From Neotamlana nanhaiensis (GTDB lineage: Bacteria; Bacteroidota; Bacteroidia; Flavobacteriales; Flavobacteriaceae): a stretch of 64,000 nt of DNA. The DNA is taken from positions 62,001 to 126,000 of the forward strand of contig NZ_JTDV01000003.1 of assembly GCF_000943555.1 (NCBI RefSeq). Direction: 5' to 3'. The notes beneath the pieces were generated by a model. The model was not told the origin of the DNA and searched no databases. It saw only the letters and a list, made by a program, of their open reading frames with translations. How positions within the stretch are numbered: position 1 is the first letter of the stretch; each line of letters opens with the position of its first letter. Made by a program: the position numbers and the translations under genes. Below are positions 32,336 through 41,374 of this stretch, in pieces.

Positions 32336-35305
32336 TTATATTTCGGTATCCATAGAATCACAGTGAAGAAGTTCTTTGGTTTTCTTTTTAATAGGTTGCG
32401 TTTTTAAACCTTTGTTTTTTGCTTTTAGCATCATGTTTGTCAGTTTGCTTTTTTCGGCTAAAACTTCGGCTTGCATGGTTTTATCTCTTTCTAAATCGAA
32501 ATAAGTTTTACCTTCAATAATGGTTTTTTCGGCTTTAGCGTAAATAGATAATGGATTTTGAGACCATAGCACCACATCGGCATCTTTACCTACTTTTATA
32601 CTTCCTACGCGGTGGTCTATGTGTAATAATTTAGCAGGATTTAGAGTTACAAATTTCCAAGCTTCCTCTTCACTAACACCACCATATTTAATGGTTTTAG
32701 CAGCTTCTTGATTAAGGTGTCGCGACATTTCGGCATCGTCGCTATTTATGGCAACGGTTACACCTGCATTGTGCATAATACTTGCGTTGTACGGAATGGC
32801 ATCGTTTACCTCGTATTTGTAAGCCCACCAATCGCTAAATGTAGAACCACCAACACCGTGTTCTTTCATTTTGTCGGCAACTTTATAACCTTCTAAAATA
32901 TGAGTGAAGGTATTGATGTTGAAGTTGAATTTTTCGGCAACCTTCATGAGCATATTAATTTCGCTTTGCACATACGAATGACACGAAATAAAACGCTCTT
33001 TATTTAAAATTTCGGCTAAAACTTCAAGCTCAATATCTTTTTTATACGGCTTGCCGCTTTTCTTTAAAGCATCATAAGCTTTGGCTCTGGTAAAGTAATC
33101 GATATACAATTGCTCGACACCCATACGCGATTGCGGGAAGCGCGAATAACTGCTCCAGTTAGATTGTTTAACGTTTTCTCCTAAAGCAAATTTGATGAAT
33201 TTTGGCGTATCGTTATACACCAAATTACTTGCCGATTCGCCCCATTTTAATTTAATAATAGCAGAACGACCACCAATTGGATTTGCAGAACCATGTAAAA
33301 CCTGAATAGATGTGACGCCACCCGCAAGATTGCGATAAATATTGGTGTCGGTTTCATCAATAACGTCTTCAATACTTACTTCGGCGGATGAGTTTTGCCC
33401 ACCTTCGTTAACCGATGCTGTTGCAATATGCGAATGCTCATCAATAATTCCTGCAGTTAAATGTTTGCCAGTAGCATCGATAACTTTGGCTCTGCCACTC
33501 GATAAATCTTTACCAATTTTTACAATTTTACCGTCTTTAATTAAAACATCGGTGTTTTGTAAAATACCATCGGCTTCACCAGTCCAAACAGTTGCATTTT
33601 TAAAAAGTAAAGTTTCAGTTTCTGGTAATTCGTTAAACCCAAAGGCTTTGTTTGGGTAGCTTACAGCAAAAAGGGTATTGGATTTTTCTTTGTCGTCTTT
33701 ATGTTTATCTGCTTTGTCTACAGCTTTAGTAGCTTTTACAGAAAACGGTGTTTCGGTTCCGTTGGGTAGAATAGATTTTCCACTTAACGTATTTTCGGCA
33801 TCAACTTTGGCAACAATTCTAATGAATTCTTGTTTTGTAGTGTCGATGGTAGTAAACGAAATATTTACCCAATCATCTTTGTAACTTATTTTAGAACCTA
33901 AGGTTTTGTCGCCCGATTTAATTTCGGTTTTTGGTTTGCTTAACTCACCAGAAATGCTCATTTCGTAAGGTTGATTGTCAATAGTAAACGTGTAATCGCC
34001 TGTAATATCTTTGGTAGATAAGTCTTCAATTACAGTTTTTTCACCTTGTACCCAGTTTTCGTAAAGGGTTGTTTTTTTGTCGAAAATATCGCCCGAAGTA
34101 ATTAAAAAGTTGGCTAAACTTCCGTTTTTAAGCGAGCCAATAACCGCTTCTTTGTTAAGAATTTTAGCGGGAATTGTGGTTAAAGCTTCCAAGGCTTTTT
34201 CTTTAGAAAGCCCTGTACCAATAGCTTTTAAAATATTGGCTTTTAATTCTTTTGCCGATTTTAATTTGTGAGTCGTAAATGCAAACGTAACTCCGTTTTC
34301 GGCTAGAATTTTTGGGTTATGCGGCTTTTGGTTCCATGCACGCATATCCTGAAGCGATAATGACGCTGTAGCAAACGGATCTTCAACATCGTAAGCATCA
34401 GGGAAATCTAATGGTAAAATAATTGTAGCGTTGGTCGCTTTAATATCTGCAATACGCTCGTACTCATCGCCACCACCAAGCATAACATATTGTATACCGT
34501 AGGCATCACCAACTTTATCGGCGCGCATAATGTTTGCTCTACTGCCGGCTTCAAAAAACTGGATAAGTGTTTTGTTTTTATTTAAGGCTTCAAGCGATAA
34601 ATCTTTGGTGCTGATATTGCCTTGAGCATACCAATCGGCATCAATATATAATTGTCTTAAAAGCGCCATGCTTCCCATTATTGAACCAGGGTAATACTGA
34701 CTAGAAGTTACGCTTTTTCTAAATGATAAATACTGTCCAGAAGTCTCATCAATGATGCGATGCTCGTTTCCATTTTTATTATTAAGTGCAATTAAAGCGC
34801 CAGTACCACGAACAATACCATCTTGAATATGTGTGTTTACCACGCCAAAACCTGCTTTTAGTAAATCGGTAGCACTTTTTTCGTCGTATTTAAATTTCGC
34901 TATAGCATCGTTTTCAGGCATCACGTGGTCATTCCAGTAATAACCTGTTCTGGAAGGATTGTATTGCGCAGAGCGCGAACCTCCCGAAGTTCGTGTTGGT
35001 TTTTCAACACCAAAATCCGAATAAATATCAATAAAAGACGGGTAAATACTTTTGCCATTTAAATCGATAACAATAGCATTTTTAGGAATACTTACCGAGC
35101 TTCCAGAATTAACAATTTTACCATCTTTAATTAACAGCGTACCATTTTTAATAACTTGAGTAGGTGTTACATAAATTTTGGCATTTGTTAAAGCAGTGTA
35201 GTTGGTGTTTTTAGTATGAACACCGTCGTTTTTAGGAAAATAGTCTTGTGCATTTATTACAAATGCCCAAAGCATTGTAATAAACAAAAGGTACTTTTTA
35301 GTCAT
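32336..35305 (-). CDS. Two-domain exported amidohydrolase
   Basis: This 989-residue protein has a signal peptide (to about residue 19, FVINA) and two amidohydrolase-like domains, about 37-425 and 560-945, joined by a beta-rich linker. The second has the metal ligands of a metal-dependent hydrolase: His-Ser-His at 624-626, His776, His802 and Asp856. The first has DIYSDFG (93-99) in place of His-x-His and is probably inactive. The family contains imidazolonepropionases and dipeptidases; the real substrate is unknown. The gene heads a two-gene operon with the smaller homologue downstream. Confidence 0.88.
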   Translation of the reverse strand: MTKKYLLFITMLWAFVINAQDYFPKNDGVHTKNTNYTALTNAKIYVTPTQVIKNGTLLIKDGKIVNSGSSVSIPKNAIVIDLNGKSIYPSFIDIYSDFGVEKPTRTSGGSRSAQYNPSRTGYYWNDHVMPENDAIAKFKYDEKSATDLLKAGFGVVNTHIQDGIVRGTGALIALNNKNGNEHRIIDETSGQYLSFRKSVTSSQYYPGSIMGSMALLRQLYIDADWYAQGNISTKDLSLEALNKNKTLIQFFEAGSRANIMRADKVGDAYGIQYVMLGGGDEYERIADIKATNATIILPLDFPDAYDVEDPFATASLSLQDMRAWNQKPHNPKILAENGVTFAFTTHKLKSAKELKANILKAIGTGLSKEKALEALTTIPAKILNKEAVIGSLKNGSLANFLITSGDIFDKKTTLYENWVQGEKTVIEDLSTKDITGDYTFTIDNQPYEMSISGELSKPKTEIKSGDKTLGSKISYKDDWVNISFTTIDTTKQEFIRIVAKVDAENTLSGKSILPNGTETPFSVKATKAVDKADKHKDDKEKSNTLFAVSYPNKAFGFNELPETETLLFKNATVWTGEADGILQNTDVLIKDGKIVKIGKDLSSGRAKVIDATGKHLTAGIIDEHSHIATASVNEGGQNSSAEVSIEDVIDETDTNIYRNLAGGVTSIQVLHGSANPIGGRSAIIKLKWGESASNLVYNDTPKFIKFALGENVKQSNWSSYSRFPQSRMGVEQLYIDYFTRAKAYDALKKSGKPYKKDIELEVLAEILNKERFISCHSYVQSEINMLMKVAEKFNFNINTFTHILEGYKVADKMKEHGVGGSTFSDWWAYKYEVNDAIPYNASIMHNAGVTVAINSDDAEMSRHLNQEAAKTIKYGGVSEEEAWKFVTLNPAKLLHIDHRVGSIKVGKDADVVLWSQNPLSIYAKAEKTIIEGKTYFDLERDKTMQAEVLAEKSKLTNMMLKAKNKGLKTQPIKKKTKELLHCDSMDTEI

Positions 35306-35380
35306 GTTTTTAAGAGTTATTTGGCGTTAAATTAGTTAAATTAAGATTTGATTAAAAAATCGTTAACATTATTTAACTTT

Positions 35381-36448
35381 TTATAAAGATTTTTCATCAA
35401 AGTAATTCACCAATAGCGCCACCACATAACTGTAACTCTCCATGCCTTTGCTCTGTTTGTTAGCTTTTAAAAAGCCACTATAAAACTGTTTAAAGTAAGG
35501 TTCGGCAGGATTTTGATGCGTCTCCCAAAACAAACGCACTTCTTCGTAGTTTTTTAAAACGCCCTTATTAACATCGGCAATCATATCTTCAAAAAGGCAG
35601 ACATCACGACGATAAATCTCATTCAAGCAAAACCGCAACGCGAACGTGCAACCAGTATATTTAAAATATAAATCATCATGATTAATAGCGGCTAAACAAC
35701 CAATAAAATTCGCTTCATTTTCGGCAGCATAACCCAATTGGTGAGCCATTTCGTGCGTTGCCGTAGTCGGGAATTTATAGCTAGGAATAAGCGCATCCAC
35801 TTGCGCTTCGTTGGTTAACGGATTTAAATATCCGCTAAAACCCATGTAAGTTAACGGATAACTAAACAACGATTTTTTTACACTTTTAGGTTGATATTCC
35901 AAATGTGGAAAAACACTTTTCAAGCGTTTATATCCCAAAGGCGCTTTGTTTAAAATGTCGCTTTTTGTGTAAGGTATATCAATTTGTAAGCTATCATTTT
36001 TCGCAATTTGTAAGTGTACGGCGTTCGATTTTTCAATCAGCTTTTCAGTAACCAAAACCAGTTGCTCTGTGGTATAATCGGCTTCTAAATTCAAATTTCG
36101 GTGCAATGGCAAGCGGTAATAATTCAAACCCCAAAACAAATGAAACGCAAAATACAGCACAGCAACGGCAGCAAACACATCAACCAACCAATTTTTGGTG
36201 TCTTTAAACACACGTTTTCGGTTTTTAAAAACCCAACGGATTATGTAAATGGCAGCCAAACAATACACCACATCACCAAACGAAAATGGTAGCCAACCCA
36301 AAACATATCTAAACAACTTAGAAACCACAGGGTAGAGGCCATTACTGTAATACTGCTCAATAAAATTAGGGTAATTCACCAACCATTTTACCAGCAAAAA
36401 CTGCGGAATAACAGACAGCGCAAGCAACGTTTTTTTCTTTTTCAGCAT
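35381..36448 (-). CDS. DUF3810 membrane protein with HExxH motif
   Basis: This 355-residue protein has membrane segments near residues 8-25, 55-72 and 88-106, followed by a soluble domain with a zinc-protease-like HEMAHQLGY at 232-240 and a probable third ligand in ENEANFIG (Glu243-Glu245). This is the DUF3810 arrangement. Peptidase activity is suggested by the motif and not shown. It is divergent from pepD, with about 240 bases between. Confidence 0.85.
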   Translation of the reverse strand: MLKKKKTLLALSVIPQFLLVKWLVNYPNFIEQYYSNGLYPVVSKLFRYVLGWLPFSFGDVVYCLAAIYIIRWVFKNRKRVFKDTKNWLVDVFAAVAVLYFAFHLFWGLNYYRLPLHRNLNLEADYTTEQLVLVTEKLIEKSNAVHLQIAKNDSLQIDIPYTKSDILNKAPLGYKRLKSVFPHLEYQPKSVKKSLFSYPLTYMGFSGYLNPLTNEAQVDALIPSYKFPTTATHEMAHQLGYAAENEANFIGCLAAINHDDLYFKYTGCTFALRFCLNEIYRRDVCLFEDMIADVNKGVLKNYEEVRLFWETHQNPAEPYFKQFYSGFLKANKQSKGMESYSYVVALLVNYFDEKSL

Positions 36449-36664
36449 ACCTCAAAAATACTAAAAATTTGTGCCATTTCGTGGTTGGCATTCTATAAAG
36501 GTTTCTTCCTGCTTTCCGCTATATCTTTTATGTGTAATAAGTTTTGGTTGTGTTTAAAAGTGCGCTTTTTAATCAAAATTGTTCTTCAATTAAAATTAAA
36601 CAGTTGGCACATAAAAGGATGCCGCTGCAATCAGGAGCAGGCGCTAAGGTCGGTTACTTTTTGC

Positions 36665-36672
36665 TACCTTTG
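36665..36672 (+). promoter_or_regulatory. pepD -7 box
   Basis: TACCTTTG is a perfect TAnnTTTG match, 19 bases before the ATG at 36692. It supports that start over a longer reading frame which would run through the promoter. Confidence 0.65.
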
Positions 36673-36691
36673 CAATCTAAAAATAAAATAC

Positions 36692-38152
36692 ATGAGCCAA
36701 GAGATAAAACAATTAGAACCACAAGAACTTTGGAGCAAATTTGATGATTTAAACGCGGTACCGCGACCATCAAAAAAAGAAGAACGGGTTATTGCTTTTA
36801 TGAAAAATTTTGGAGAATCTCTTGGTCTAGAAACCGTTGTAGATGCTGTTGGTAATGTTATCATTAAAAAACCAGCCACGGCAGGCATGGAAAACCGAAC
36901 CACCGTAGTGATGCAATCGCATTTAGATATGGTACACCAAAAAAATAACGATACCGTTTTCGATTTCGACACACAAGGTATTGATATGTACGTAGATGGC
37001 GATTGGGTAAAAGCCAAAGGAACAACTCTTGGTGCCGATAACGGTTTAGGTGTTGCCACCATTATGGCCATTTTAGAAAGTGAAACTATAGTTCATCCTG
37101 CTATTGAAGCCTTGTTTACTATCGATGAAGAAACAGGCATGACGGGTGCCATGGGCTTAAAAGGTGGTTTACTAACAGGTGGTATTTTACTAAACCTCGA
37201 TACTGAAGAAGATGACGAAATAGGTGTGGGGTGCGCTGGAGGAATTGATGTTACGGCTACAAGAATTTACAACGAAGAGGAAACTCCAGAATTTAAAATT
37301 GGTTACCAAATAAAAGTAAAAGGGTTACAAGGCGGGCATTCTGGTATGCAAATACACGAAGGTTTAGGTAATGCCAATAAAATTATGAACCGTTTGTTAT
37401 TTGATGGTTTTGAGTATTTCGGATTACGCATTTCTGAAATTGATGGTGGTAGTTTGCGTAACGCCATTCCAAGAGAAAGTACTGCAATTGTGGCTATTGA
37501 TGCTATTCATGAGGAGAAGTTTAAAATTGAAATCAATAAACTGGTAAATACCATTAAAAATGAATTTAAAACTACCGAACCAGATTTAGAAATTGAGGTT
37601 GAAGCTTGCCAAACACCAGAAAAAATCATGGATTTAGGTATTCAAGAAGGTGTTACCCGAGCGTTGTATGCAGCGCATAATGGTGTATATCGCATGAGTG
37701 CCGATATACCAGATTTGGTCGAAACCTCAAATAATATCGCCCGCGTAGTTATAAAAGCAGGGAAAATTCATATTGGTTGCTTAACACGTTCGTCGGTAGA
37801 GAGTTCTAAAACCGATTTAGCAAACACCTTGCGCGCTACTTTTGAGTTAACAGGTTGCGAAGTTGAGTTTTCGGGCGATTATCCAGGTTGGGCACCAAAC
37901 ATGGACTCGAAAATATTAAAGGTGATGACAAAAATTTACGAGGACTTAAATGACGAAAAGCCACACGTAGCAGCATGTCATGCAGGTTTAGAATGTGGTA
38001 TTTTAGGGCAGAATTACCCAAATATGGATATGATAAGCTTCGGACCAAATATTAAAGGTGCACACTCACCAGATGAACGTGCTCAAATTTCTTCAGTGCA
38101 AAAATATTGGAAATTTGTTTTAGAGATTTTAAAAGCTATTCCGGAGGCTTAA
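36692..38152 (+). CDS. pepD: Aminoacyl-histidine dipeptidase (M20 family)
   Basis: This 486-residue cytosolic enzyme hydrolyses dipeptides such as Xaa-His. Its M20 metal-binding residues are visible: VMQSHLDMVHQ with His77 and Asp79, GADNGLGVA with Asp116, and DEETGMTGA with Glu146-Glu147, followed by GGHSGMQIH in the lid domain and CHAGLECGIL near the C-terminus. Length matches E. coli PepD (485). The open frame extends 207 bases upstream to 36485, but that part passes through the promoter and is not conserved-looking, so the ATG at 36692 is preferred. A hairpin follows the stop. Confidence 0.94.
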   Translation: MSQEIKQLEPQELWSKFDDLNAVPRPSKKEERVIAFMKNFGESLGLETVVDAVGNVIIKKPATAGMENRTTVVMQSHLDMVHQKNNDTVFDFDTQGIDMYVDGDWVKAKGTTLGADNGLGVATIMAILESETIVHPAIEALFTIDEETGMTGAMGLKGGLLTGGILLNLDTEEDDEIGVGCAGGIDVTATRIYNEEETPEFKIGYQIKVKGLQGGHSGMQIHEGLGNANKIMNRLLFDGFEYFGLRISEIDGGSLRNAIPRESTAIVAIDAIHEEKFKIEINKLVNTIKNEFKTTEPDLEIEVEACQTPEKIMDLGIQEGVTRALYAAHNGVYRMSADIPDLVETSNNIARVVIKAGKIHIGCLTRSSVESSKTDLANTLRATFELTGCEVEFSGDYPGWAPNMDSKILKVMTKIYEDLNDEKPHVAACHAGLECGILGQNYPNMDMISFGPNIKGAHSPDERAQISSVQKYWKFVLEILKAIPEA

Positions 38153-38163
38153 ATTTTAAATGT

Positions 38164-38263
38164 CTGTCATCCTAAACTCGGTTCAGAATGTAATTAATCA
38201 GATTAATAATGCGTTTTTAAGAATCTGAAATAATTCCGAATATTTTCAGAATTATTTCAGATT
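38164..38263. repeat. Dispersed repeats with a 15-bp perfect hairpin
   Basis: CTGTCATCCTAAACTCGGTTC begins a copy of the dispersed family, and AATCTGAAATAATTC at 38222-38236 pairs perfectly with GAATTATTTCAGATT at 38249-38263. The element lies between convergent pepD and thiD and probably ends both transcripts. Confidence 0.65.
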
Positions 38264-38292
38264 TGTTAGTTTTATTAGATGCCTTTTTCTGT

Positions 38293-39105
38293 TTACAAAT
38301 TAAAATGATTAATGGGACCGTTACCTTTTCCTAAAATTTTGTTTTTTCCGTTGTAAATGGCTTTGTTTACAAAATCACAACCTTTTTTAACTGCAACTTC
38401 TAAAGGATGACCTAAACATAAATAGGTGGCAATACTTGATGATAAACTACAACCCGTGCCGTGGGTGTTTTTGGTGTCAACTTTAGTATTCACAAATTCG
38501 TGGATGCTTTTGCTGTTGTAATCAAATAAAACATCCATAACTTGGTTACTATGGTTTTCAATGTGGCCACCTTTTAATAACACCGAAGTTTGGTATGTGT
38601 TCGCAAGTGCTTCCGCGGAAGCGATAAAATTATCAGTAGAAATTTTTGACTCCAAAAGTAATTCCGCTTCGGGGATATTGGGAGTTATTAAATCTACTTT
38701 TGGTAAGAAAGATTTTAGAGTTTCAATGGCGGTATCGGTGATTAATTTGTCACCTGAAGTAGCAACCATTACCGGATCTAGTACGATGTTTTTGGCGTTG
38801 TACTGCGCAAGTTTTTCTTCAACAGTTTGAATGACTTCTTTGGAATGAAGCATACCAATTTTTATGGCACCAAATGTTATATCGTTTAAAACAGCATCTA
38901 GTTGTGCACCGATATGCGTTACAGGAATAGCGTGAATATCTGTGACACCTAGCGTGTTTTGTGCTGTGGTTGCGGTAATCACGCTAGCGACAAAAGCGCC
39001 ACAAGCACTAATGCTTTTTATATCGGCTTGAATACCAGCGCCACCGCCAGAATCGCTGCCAGCAATGGTTAAAACACTGTTGTATGTTGAATTTATATTT
39101 TCCAT
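38293..39105 (-). CDS. thiD: Hydroxymethylpyrimidine/phosphomethylpyrimidine kinase
   Basis: This 270-residue ribokinase-fold enzyme phosphorylates hydroxymethylpyrimidine twice to give HMP-PP for thiamine synthesis. It has the N-terminal VLTIAGSDSGGGAGIQADIK near 12-31, VLDPVMVATSGDKLI near 105-119 and the catalytic region DTKNTHGTGCSLSSSIATYL near 209-228 with GTGC anion hole and Asp/His. It is the last gene of the thiamine operon and its start overlaps the end of tenA by 13 bases. Confidence 0.96.
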   Translation of the reverse strand: MENINSTYNSVLTIAGSDSGGGAGIQADIKSISACGAFVASVITATTAQNTLGVTDIHAIPVTHIGAQLDAVLNDITFGAIKIGMLHSKEVIQTVEEKLAQYNAKNIVLDPVMVATSGDKLITDTAIETLKSFLPKVDLITPNIPEAELLLESKISTDNFIASAEALANTYQTSVLLKGGHIENHSNQVMDVLFDYNSKSIHEFVNTKVDTKNTHGTGCSLSSSIATYLCLGHPLEVAVKKGCDFVNKAIYNGKNKILGKGNGPINHFNL

Positions 39106-39746
39106 GATTCTTGGTTATATGCGCTATGCCAAAAAAGATATTCTAATTTTGAGGCTTTAGTAAAAGCGTCGTTCATTTTTTCTAATCGATCCGCCGAAGC
39201 TAATTCTGCATAATTATTGGTGATTGCGATGGCTTTTTCAACCGATTTAGCAAAATCTTCACCGCCGTAGGTATTAATCCAATCTTGATAGGGATTGTTG
39301 TCTTGGTTTTTCTGTTCGCTTAAAATATAATCGCCTATTTGTTTATAAATGGTAAAACAAGGTAAAACGGCGGCGAGGACTTCTTCAATGGTATGCGTAT
39401 GTGCCATTTTAGATAGATAACTGGTGTATAATTCGCAAGTTGGTGACGCTTCAATATTTAGTTTTTCGTCTTTTAAAAAGAGTTGATGCAAGGCGTTTTC
39501 AACGTGAATAATGCCAGTTGCAGCATCTAAGAAAAACTGTGTGTCATCATCTTTACTGCATTTTACGCCAACCGAAGCGAGCGTTTTTTTGTATTCCGAT
39601 AAGTAGATCGCATCTTGATGGATGTAAAATAAAAACACAGCTTTGGACAATGAACCATCAATTAACTCGGTAATAAAAGGATGTGTTTTTATGCGATTAA
39701 GTATAGGCTCAGTTTTTTTATTGATATGATTGTACCAATTGGTCAT
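39093..39746 (-). CDS. tenA: Thiaminase II / aminopyrimidine aminohydrolase
   Basis: This 217-residue all-helical protein belongs to the TenA family, which hydrolyses aminomethyl-pyrimidine breakdown products of thiamine so that HMP can be salvaged. Motifs include HPFITELIDGSLSKAVFLFY near 22-41 with YIHQDAIYL near 41-49, the active-site cysteine in AVLPCFTIYKQIG near 125-137, and a C-terminal SKLEYLFWHSAY with the conserved Glu. It overlaps both thiE (4 bases) and thiD (13 bases), so translation is coupled. Confidence 0.94.
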   Translation of the reverse strand: MTNWYNHINKKTEPILNRIKTHPFITELIDGSLSKAVFLFYIHQDAIYLSEYKKTLASVGVKCSKDDDTQFFLDAATGIIHVENALHQLFLKDEKLNIEASPTCELYTSYLSKMAHTHTIEEVLAAVLPCFTIYKQIGDYILSEQKNQDNNPYQDWINTYGGEDFAKSVEKAIAITNNYAELASADRLEKMNDAFTKASKLEYLFWHSAYNQESWKI

Positions 39747-40366
39747 AATAATTGTTTTAAAAATTGGGTTGCAACTTCTGGGTTTTCAGCTTTTGATATG
39801 GCTGAAACTACTGCTATTCCATCAGCTCCGTTTTGCATGATTTCTTTGGTGTTATTTTTGTCGATGCCACCAATGCATACAATAGGTTTTGAACTTATTT
39901 TTCTGATAGATTGTAAACCAGAAATACTCAAAGGTTTATCTAAATCTTCGGTTTTGGTGTTTGTGCTAAAGATGGGCGAAATACCAATATAATCAATCGG
40001 TAATTGGTTAGAATCTTCAGCTTGTTGGTTGTTGCTCACTGATAATCCTATAATTTTAGTTTCGCCTAAAAGTTTTCTAGCAATACCAATTGGCATATCG
40101 TTTTGTCCTAAATGGACGCCATCGGCATCTACAGCCAAAGCAATATCAAGGCGGTCGTTAATAATCAAAGGAACGTTATAAAGTTCGCAAAGTGATTTTG
40201 CTCGTTTAGCCCGATGATAAAAGGCTTTTGTGCTGCGTTGTTTTTCTCGCAATTGCACAATGGTTGCACCACCTTTTAAAGACGCTTCAAGAATGTTGAA
40301 AAACGTAGCGTCATCTTCAATTCTATCATCGGTAACATACATTAATCGGTAATCGATAGTTTTCAT
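39743..40366 (-). CDS. thiE: Thiamine phosphate synthase
   Basis: This 207-residue TIM-barrel enzyme joins HMP-PP and thiazole phosphate to give thiamine monophosphate. It carries GGATIVQLREKQRSTKAFYH near 32-51, PLIINDRLDIALAVDADGVH near 67-86 followed by LGQNDMPI, and the phosphate-binding PIVCIGGIDKNNTKEIMQNG near 159-178. It lies between thiM (5 bases upstream) and tenA (4-base overlap). Confidence 0.96.
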   Translation of the reverse strand: MKTIDYRLMYVTDDRIEDDATFFNILEASLKGGATIVQLREKQRSTKAFYHRAKRAKSLCELYNVPLIINDRLDIALAVDADGVHLGQNDMPIGIARKLLGETKIIGLSVSNNQQAEDSNQLPIDYIGISPIFSTNTKTEDLDKPLSISGLQSIRKISSKPIVCIGGIDKNNTKEIMQNGADGIAVVSAISKAENPEVATQFLKQLL

Positions 40367-40371
40367 ATTGA

Positions 40372-41136
40372 TTATTTTAATTGATGCAAGGCATCTAAAA
40401 AATGCATTTGAAAACTTCCAGGACCTGCCGCGGATTTTTCAGCTAAATTACCCGCTTGTCCCATAATTTCCATACCAACCGTTGCGGTTGTATGGTAATC
40501 TTGGTTTACAGCAATACATGCACCAATAATACTTGTTGCGGTACAACCCATACCCGTAACTTTGGGCATAAGCGCACTTCCATCAGTAACTTTAGATATA
40601 TTATCGCCAGTAACAATATAGTCGGTAGCGCCACTAATCACTACGGTATTGTTGAGTTCTTTGGATAGTTTTTGAGCGGCTTCAACGGCAGCATCAGAAA
40701 GCTCGGTGCTATCAACACCCTTTGCGCTATTGGTGAGTTGTGCTAAGGCCATAATTTCTGAGGCATTACCACGAATGACATTGGGAACGGCAGCGTTTAT
40801 AATTTGTTGTGCGGTTTCCGATCTAAATTTGGAAGCGCCAACACCAACCGGATCAAAAACGAAAGGTTTGTTTAAGGCTTTGGCTTTTTTAGCGCTTAAA
40901 ATCATAGCGTCAATCCATTTTTCGCTCAATGTTCCCATATTTATAACCAATGAAGACGAAATGGAGACAATATCTTCAACTTCCTCTACGGCATGCGCCA
41001 TAACTGGTGAAGCACCAACAGCAAGTAGAGCATTGGCGGTATTATTCATAACCACGTAATTTGTGATATTGTGTACCAAAGGCGATGTGTTGCGAATGGC
41101 ATTTAGTATGTTATTAAATTCTTCTGTTTTAGACAT
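40372..41136 (-). CDS. thiM: Hydroxyethylthiazole kinase
   Basis: This 254-residue ribokinase-fold enzyme phosphorylates the salvaged thiazole moiety. Motifs include PLVHNITNYVVMNNTANALL near 18-37, FDPVGVGASKFR near 94-105, IRGNASEIMAL near 118-128 and the catalytic VTGMGCTATSIIGACIAVNQ near 194-213. I start at the ATG at 41136. An in-frame extension to 41265 would cross the terminator and the TPP riboswitch, so it is rejected. It is the first gene of the thiM-thiE-tenA-thiD salvage operon; no thiC or thiG is present here. Confidence 0.95.
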   Translation of the reverse strand: MSKTEEFNNILNAIRNTSPLVHNITNYVVMNNTANALLAVGASPVMAHAVEEVEDIVSISSSLVINMGTLSEKWIDAMILSAKKAKALNKPFVFDPVGVGASKFRSETAQQIINAAVPNVIRGNASEIMALAQLTNSAKGVDSTELSDAAVEAAQKLSKELNNTVVISGATDYIVTGDNISKVTDGSALMPKVTGMGCTATSIIGACIAVNQDYHTTATVGMEIMGQAGNLAEKSAAGPGSFQMHFLDALHQLK

Positions 41137-41157
41137 AAATTTTAGTTTTGCATTAAT

Positions 41158-41192
41158 AAAAAAAGCCACTTTCACGGGTATGAAAGTGGCTT
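41158..41192 (-). terminator. Intrinsic terminator in the thi leader (attenuator)
   Basis: On the minus strand GCCACTTTCA at 41190-41181 pairs perfectly with TGAAAGTGGC at 41174-41165, followed by a run of seven T. It lies between the TPP riboswitch and thiM, where it would cut transcription when TPP binds. Confidence 0.88.
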
Positions 41193-41225
41193 GTATATTG
41201 ATATACATCAAATGTGTGTTACAAT

Positions 41226-41302
41226 CCTCGTTTCCCTCCGCTGTTATTAAACATCTCAGGTTCATAGGGTATAATCTCAGCCAATTTTAGGCACCCCTAA
41301 CA
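41226..41302 (-). ncRNA. TPP riboswitch (THI box)
   Basis: The minus strand carries the conserved TPP aptamer blocks: TTAGGGGTGCC, GGCTGAGA, ACCCTATGAACCTGA and AACAGCGGAGGGAAAC (consensus GCCAGCGTAGGGAA). It lies upstream of thiM with an intrinsic terminator between, which indicates an OFF switch acting on transcription. Confidence 0.93.
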
Positions 41303-41362
41303 ATTCAGTAATTTATTTTATAAATTTTGTTGAAACGAATTTAGTTGAAAATCATCACAACG

Positions 41363-41370
41363 CAAAACTA
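41363..41370 (-). promoter_or_regulatory. -7 box of the thiamine operon
   Basis: The minus strand reads TAGTTTTG, a perfect TAnnTTTG match, about 60 bases upstream of the TPP aptamer and immediately after the end of the dioxygenase gene. Confidence 0.55.
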
Positions 41371-41374
41371 AAGG

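Noticed and set aside
36485-36691. N-terminal extension of pepD by 69 residues
   Set aside because: It runs through the TACCTTTG promoter box and precedes the family's usual start; the remaining protein already has full family length.
41137-41265. N-terminal extension of thiM by 43 residues
   Set aside because: It would translate the attenuator and part of the TPP riboswitch.
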